A stretch of DNA of 9,219 nt from JALYXS01 sp051003795 (GTDB lineage Bacteria; Acidobacteriota; Terriglobia; Bryobacterales; Bryobacteraceae). A model generated the notes under the pieces. That model had not been told where the DNA came from, did no database searches, and saw nothing but the letters and a program-made list of their open reading frames with translations. Location: contig JBPCKZ010000076.1 in assembly GCA_051003795.1 (NCBI GenBank), positions 1-9,219 on the forward strand. The letters run 5' to 3'. Positions 5,773 through 9,219 of the stretch are shown one piece after another. Each line of letters opens with the position of its first letter. The first letter of the stretch is position 1. Made by a program: the position numbers and the translations under genes.

Positions 5773-6849
5773 ATGCATCTACCGATCTCCTTCATGACGG
5801 TTTTCTTGTCAATTGCCGCCCTCGCCTCTGGCCAGTCTCAGACCAAACGGTATCTGTACATGAGCACGCCCGATGCGGCTCAGAAGGATTATCGGTCCGG
5901 CCAAGGCATTCTGATTTTCGATATTGATCAGGGGCATAGATTCGTGCGGCGCATCGATATTCCCACGTTTCAGGAGGGCCTTCGCGGTTTCGCTGGAAAC
6001 CTCAAGACGCACAAAGCTTACTTCTCCACCAGCAATCGCCGCGTGGGCGCCTTCGATCTGGAAACGGAAAAGATCGTCTGGGATAAAACTTACGAAGCGG
6101 GCGCTGATCGATCGTCCATTACTCAGGATGGCAAGAAGATCTACGTTCCTACCGGATACTGGTACTTCGGAGCCGATAGCGGAATGCTAGTCCTCAATGC
6201 AGATAACGGCCAGCTAATAAAACGGATCAATGTCGGTCCCGCGGCCCACAACACCCTCGTTAGCCTGAATGGCCGGTTCTTATACCTTGGCAGCCAAACG
6301 ATGTTGACGGTCTTTGATACGCGCAATGAAAAGGTGATCCGCCAGATTAGAGACGTGGGCGAACGCGGGATATTCCCCTACACCATGGATAGTCGTAATC
6401 GCATCGCTTATGTGTGCCTCGGGGATCACGTCGGCTTTGATGTTGTGGATCTGGAAACGGGAAAGGTCCTACATCGTATCTATGCGGGAAAGGAACGTAT
6501 TCCCCATCGCACGCACGGATCAGCTCTCACACCCGATGAAAGTGAATTGTGGATTAGCGATCAAGTCGGCAAGAAACTGTTTATTTATGATGCCACGAAA
6601 ATGCCTCCCGAGCCGAAAGGCGAGGTCGAGCTATCCCAGGGAGGTCACGGATGGGTGAATTTTAGCCTGGATGGCCGGTACGCGTGGACCCATACGCCCG
6701 ATGTCTTTGACGCGAAAACCAAAAAGCTCGTCGCTACCTTGAAGGACGAAAGCGGCACGCCGGTGAGCGGTTCAAAGTATTTCGAAGTTCATTTCCGCGA
6801 CGGCAAAGTCGTGGAGATGGGCAGCGAGTTTGGTCTGGGACGCAAGTAG
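5773..6849 (+). CDS. Secreted seven-bladed beta-propeller protein (YncE/YVTN-like)
   Basis: The 358-residue product has a signal peptide (ISFMTVFLSIAALASG, residues 5-20) and should act in the periplasm or outside the cell. The mature part contains seven repeats of the blade type 'hydrophobic strand, F/Y-D-x-x-T/N-G-K, hydrophobic strand': GILIFDID (45-52), VGAFDLETEKIVW (91-103), MLVLNADNGQLIK (138-150), LTVFDTRNEKVIR (178-190), FDVVDLETGKVLH (222-234), LFIYDATK (269-276) and PDVFDAKTKKLVA (309-321). Interleaved S.DG/T.DE turns (ITQDGKKIYV, LTPDESELWI, FSLDGRYAW) are typical of YVTN/YncE propellers. Such proteins usually bind partners or ligands; a catalytic role cannot be read from the sequence. 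The start is set by the promoter ending seven bases before ATG 5773 and by the signal peptide. It converges on the cytochrome gene with only 12 bases between the stop codons and no terminator visible there. Confidence 0.88.
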   Translation: MHLPISFMTVFLSIAALASGQSQTKRYLYMSTPDAAQKDYRSGQGILIFDIDQGHRFVRRIDIPTFQEGLRGFAGNLKTHKAYFSTSNRRVGAFDLETEKIVWDKTYEAGADRSSITQDGKKIYVPTGYWYFGADSGMLVLNADNGQLIKRINVGPAAHNTLVSLNGRFLYLGSQTMLTVFDTRNEKVIRQIRDVGERGIFPYTMDSRNRIAYVCLGDHVGFDVVDLETGKVLHRIYAGKERIPHRTHGSALTPDESELWISDQVGKKLFIYDATKMPPEPKGEVELSQGGHGWVNFSLDGRYAWTHTPDVFDAKTKKLVATLKDESGTPVSGSKYFEVHFRDGKVVEMGSEFGLGRK

Positions 6850-6861
6850 TATCGCCAGCGT

Positions 6862-7335
6862 TCACGGCTCTTTAAGAAGTTCGTCAACCGTCCAATAGTT
6901 CATCCGGCCCCGATTAGCGGCGCGGATCAGCCCGACGGCCGCCTCCGAAACCGGGGTGCCGGCCCCGCTGAAGCGCCTGCGAACATACGACAGCAGGGAA
7001 GCAATGTCGGCGTCGGTCAAAATCGGTCCAAATGCCGGCATCTCTTGATTGTAGGTCTTGCTGCGGACTTCGATGCTTCCCCGTAGGCCGTGCAATACGA
7101 TTTTTATTACCTGGCTTTCAGGCCCCGCCACCCAGGAAGAGCCCTCCAAAGGTGGAGCTTCGCCCATCATCCACGGGCCTTCGTTCAGGTGGCATCCAGC
7201 ACAGTAGGTTTCAAAACTGGTTCTGCCCGGATCTCGTTCCGGCGTGCGAACACGACTTCGGCCATGAGCACAGCCCGACAGTAGCGACACAAGCCAAAGA
7301 CTAGTCACAGATAAAGCGAAAGTTAGTTCGCTCAT
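6862..7335 (-). CDS. c-type cytochrome lipoprotein
   Basis: This is a periplasmic monoheme cytochrome c, probably membrane-anchored, carrying electrons in a respiratory or oxidative pathway. Counted from ATG 7335 (157 residues), a hydrophobic signal leads to the lipobox LSGC with C22. The heme motif CAGCH is at residues 45-49, and the likely axial methionine is in QEMPAFG (M99). The segment LTDADIASLLSYVRRRF is the usual C-terminal helix of the class I fold. The start is uncertain: the chosen ATG gives a standard signal length but no positive charge at its N-terminus, while ATG 7383 adds 16 residues with three basic ones (MRSQRGNTPK). Neither has a Shine-Dalgarno sequence. The neighbouring beta-propeller could be a partner, but the genes converge, so this is only a proximity argument. 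Confidence 0.88.
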   Translation of the reverse strand: MSELTFALSVTSLWLVSLLSGCAHGRSRVRTPERDPGRTSFETYCAGCHLNEGPWMMGEAPPLEGSSWVAGPESQVIKIVLHGLRGSIEVRSKTYNQEMPAFGPILTDADIASLLSYVRRRFSGAGTPVSEAAVGLIRAANRGRMNYWTVDELLKEP

Positions 7336-7358
7336 CCCGCAAGGTGTAGCGAACTTTG

Positions 7359-7399
7359 GAGTATTCCCCCGTTGGCTCCTCATAATACTCACAATACTC
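7359..7399. promoter_or_regulatory. Repeated AATACTC motifs, possible operator
   Basis: AATACTC occurs at 7384-7390 and 7393-7399 as direct repeats with a nine-base period, and inverted as GAGTATT at 7359-7365. They lie just upstream of or overlapping the possible starts of the cytochrome gene. A regulator binding here could control that gene. A further inverted pair, TCATAAT (7379-7385) with ATTATGA (7407-7413), encloses two of the copies. Confidence 0.4.
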
Positions 7400-7406
7400 A
7401 AAATTG

Positions 7407-7436
7407 ATTATGATTCTTCGCGGTCGATATTGTCTG
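7407..7436 (-). promoter_or_regulatory. Candidate promoter of the cytochrome gene
   Basis: On the minus strand CAGACA (7436-7431, 4 of 6 matches) and CATAAT (7412-7407, 5 of 6 matches) are 18 bases apart. Transcription would start near 7400, just before the AATACTC repeats, which would place them as an operator at the start of the transcript. The -35 is weak. Confidence 0.35.
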
Positions 7437-7466
7437 TTGACGAATGAACGCGCCGACTGATATCCA
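7437..7466 (+). promoter_or_regulatory. Candidate promoter of the methyltransferase module
   Basis: TTGACG (7437-7442, 5 of 6 matches) is followed after 18 bases by TATCCA (7461-7466), which alone is poor, but TG at 7458-7459 gives an extended -10. Its -35 directly abuts that of the divergent cytochrome promoter. A leader of about 25-30 bases with a good Shine-Dalgarno sequence at 7488-7494 follows. Confidence 0.35.
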
Positions 7467-7499
7467 GGGACTATGCTGCCGAAGTGTGAGGAGACCTGA

Positions 7500-8816
7500 A
7501 TGCTGTCGCAAGTGGCGCGGGATATCGAGCACTGGCCTCTCGACAAATTGATTCCCTACGCGAAGAACCCTCGGACCCACTCCGACGCGCAAGTAGCCCA
7601 GATCGCCGCGAGCATCCGCGAGTTTGGATTTACTTCCCCACTTTTAGTGGACGCCAAAGCGGGGATCATCGCCGGTCACGGACGCCTACTCGCGGCACGC
7701 CAGCTCCGCATGACCGAAGTGCCCGTCATTGTTCTCGACCACTTCACCGACGCGCAGAAGCGCGCGTACATCCTCGCCGACAACCAACTCGCAATGAACG
7801 CGGGATGGGATGACGATCTTCTGCGCGTCGAGCTGGCATCGTTGAAAGACGAAGCCTACGATCTCGACCTGATCGGCTTCGAGGGCGAGGAACTGGCGCG
7901 ACTGCTCGCCGGGCAGAATGGTACCGAGGGACTGACCGACCCGGATGCCGTGCCGGAGATCCCGGAGACACCCGTGACCATGCCCGGCGATCTATGGCTG
8001 CTCGGGAATCATCGACTCATCTGTGGGGACTGCACGCAAACCGACGTCGTGGCCCGGTTGCTGGCTGATTCCAAGCCGCACTTGATGGTCACGGACCCGC
8101 CGTACGGGATCGAACTCGACTCCGAATGGCGGGATCGGGCCGGTCTCAACGGATGCGGACCGGCCGAGGCCAGCCACATGAAGCACCGGACCGCTGGCCA
8201 CACCAATACCTCGATCTCTTCGGATACGCGCGCCGATTGGTCGGGCGCGTTCGAATTGGTGACGAGCCTCGAAGTGGCTTACGTCTGGCACGCTTCGAAG
8301 TTCACCCGCGAGGTTCTTGACGGCTTGCTGCGGATCGGTTTCCTTCATCACCAGCAGATCATCTGGAACAAAGGCCGGACCGTGCTCACGCGAACGCATT
8401 ACTGGTTTCAGCACGAGCCATGCTGGTATGTACGAAAGAAGAATGCCCCCTGGTACGGGAAAGCGGGCGAGAACTCCACAATCTGGGACTCGCCTTCGCC
8501 GAAGTTCATTATGGGGGGATCGGACGAGGAGAAGATCGACCATCCAACGCAATAGCCGATCGAATTAATGCGTCGGCCTCTGCGCAATCACACCGTGCCG
8601 GGCGACATCTGCTACGACCCCTTCCTCGGATCGGGCACCACTCTCATCGCCGCCGAGCAAAGCGGGCGCGTTTGTTACGGCGTAGAACTCGATCCAAAAT
8701 ACTGCGACGTGATCGTCCAGCGGTGGCAGCAATACACGGGCAAGGAAGCGTTGCTCGATGGCGACGGACGTTCCTTTGAAACGGTTGCGCAGGAGCGTCT
8801 GAGGAAGGCCGCGTGA
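7500..8816 (+). pseudogene. ParB-domain DNA methyltransferase interrupted by an in-frame TAG
   Basis: The reading frame encodes a 438-residue phage-type protein: an N-terminal ParB/sulfiredoxin-like domain (about residues 10-100, box IIAGHGRLLAAR at 56-67, then ADNQLAMNAGW) followed by a beta-class N6-adenine or N4-cytosine methyltransferase. Catalytic motif IV is DPPYGI (199-204). The SAM-binding motif YDPFLGSGTT lies near 372-381, after motif IV, as expected for this class. GAGGAGA at 7488-7494, five bases before the ATG, supports the start. Codon 352 (8553-8555) is TAG, inside what should read HPTQKPIEL; the sequence reads HPTQ-stop-PIELMRRP. One base change (AAG to TAG) explains it, and the frame is open and well conserved on both sides. 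The stop removes the SAM motif from the first part. An ATG at 8568 could restart an 82-residue second part but has no Shine-Dalgarno sequence. It is probably a recent pseudogene; a sequencing error or a split enzyme are alternatives. Confidence 0.85.
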
Positions 8817-9085
8817 CCGCGCTGTGCCGCCGCGTGCGAACGCTAGAAGCTGTAGTAAGCGCCCCGGCCTGGAGCAACCCGTTGTTTGAGGCGCAGAACC
8901 TCGCCCTGGACAGGGTGTCATCCCCGGAACGTGAAATCTTGGAAGCAGTAATCGCCCACGCCCCCGGCGCGCCGAGGATCGACTTCAACGGAGACCTTTG
9001 GCGGCGTTGGGAATCGGTATTCGCCGAGGCCGTTACTGAGACGAGATGTCCAGTGGCGCTAACCGCGATCGACATGATGCTCTGA
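8813..9085 (+). CDS. Small hypothetical protein of the methyltransferase module
   Basis: The 90-residue product is not recognised. Its GTG start overlaps the TGA of the methyltransferase by four bases (GTGA), which suggests translational coupling and supports the idea that the whole upstream frame was recently translated to its end. It begins CRRVRTLEAVV, similar in feel to many short phage-linked proteins with an N-terminal basic helix, and has a likely helix at SSPEREILEAVIAH (residues 36-49). No signal peptide, membrane segment or catalytic motif is visible. Confidence 0.6.
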   Translation: MTALCRRVRTLEAVVSAPAWSNPLFEAQNLALDRVSSPEREILEAVIAHAPGAPRIDFNGDLWRRWESVFAEAVTETRCPVALTAIDMML

Positions 9086-9219
9086 ATGCCCAATACGGCC
9101 AAGACCAGTCGCGGCGTAGATCACGGTCTGCGACGCTGCCGCCGCGAAATCGCCGGAATCGAAGTTCTGATCCGATCCGGTCATCCCGACGTGCAAGGTC
9201 TCTGTCTCGCGCTCGCGGA
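9086..9219 (+). CDS. Partial small protein, possibly phage-related, cut by the window end
   Basis: The ATG follows the previous stop codon immediately (TGAATG), so translation is probably coupled. The visible 44 residues begin MPNTAKTSRGVDHGLRRCRR and continue EIAGIEVLIRSGHPDVQGLC, then LALA. The pattern 'E-I-x-x-I/L-E ... GHPDVQGLCLALA' resembles, from memory, short proteins found beside terminase genes in prophages, but I cannot name the family. The end lies outside the window. Confidence 0.55.
   Translation, partial: MPNTAKTSRGVDHGLRRCRREIAGIEVLIRSGHPDVQGLCLALA

Noticed and set aside
7992..8552. Minus-strand frame of 186 codons
   Set aside because: It lies wholly antisense to the methyltransferase, whose motifs are unmistakable on the plus strand.
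1..9219. CRISPR array, rRNA or riboswitch
   Set aside because: No regularly spaced repeats, rRNA-like conserved segments or recognisable riboswitch cores were seen on either strand.

Overview
The window looks like a chromosomal segment of a GC-rich Gram-negative bacterium, most likely an acidobacterium of the Solibacter/Bryobacter type. The evidence is indirect. There is an outer-membrane barrel protein, two predicted lipoproteins and a Tat-exported oxidoreductase. A PYGRGSE-type repeat, which I remember as abundant in those genomes, sits inside one gene. Several genes appear to start directly behind a sigma70-like promoter. No marker gene settles the taxonomy.

Layout, left to right. Positions 1-231 hold two copies of a short direct repeat that may be the end of an insertion sequence. 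Next come three plus-strand genes: a small outer-membrane beta-barrel protein (232-816), a Tat-signal aldo/keto reductase (845-1813) and a small unknown protein (1827-2177). A hairpin with T-tracts on the minus strand (2202-2240) ends the converging operon, and an inverted repeat (2368-2422) lies in that operon's 3' leader. The minus-strand operon runs from 5149 down to 2438: a LolA/LolB-like lipoprotein, a MacB/LolC-type permease and its LolD-type ATPase. The genes overlap by 4 and 8 bases, so they probably form one envelope lipid/lipoprotein transport machine with a dedicated lipoprotein partner.

A complete tRNA-Ala(GGC) at 5192-5267 is divergent from that operon. It is followed by about 500 bases without a convincing gene, containing a cluster of CCCGACA motifs; the 3' side of a tRNA is a common integration site. 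A secreted seven-bladed beta-propeller protein (5773-6849) follows, preceded by a near-consensus promoter that ends directly at its ATG. It converges on a c-type cytochrome lipoprotein gene (7335-6862).

The right end (7500-9219) looks like a phage or mobile-element module: a ParB-domain DNA methyltransferase followed by two tightly packed small genes, the last cut by the window edge. The methyltransferase is interrupted by an in-frame TAG exactly where the family has the lysine of HPTQKP, so it is probably a very recent pseudogene, a split enzyme or a sequencing error.

The points most worth a second look are the single-base amber interruption of the methyltransferase, the repeated leaderless promoter architecture, the lipoprotein-permease-ATPase operon, the repeat element inside the Tat signal peptide, and the post-tRNA region with its repeated motif. 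I did not find a clearly new defence system or other fully novel system.
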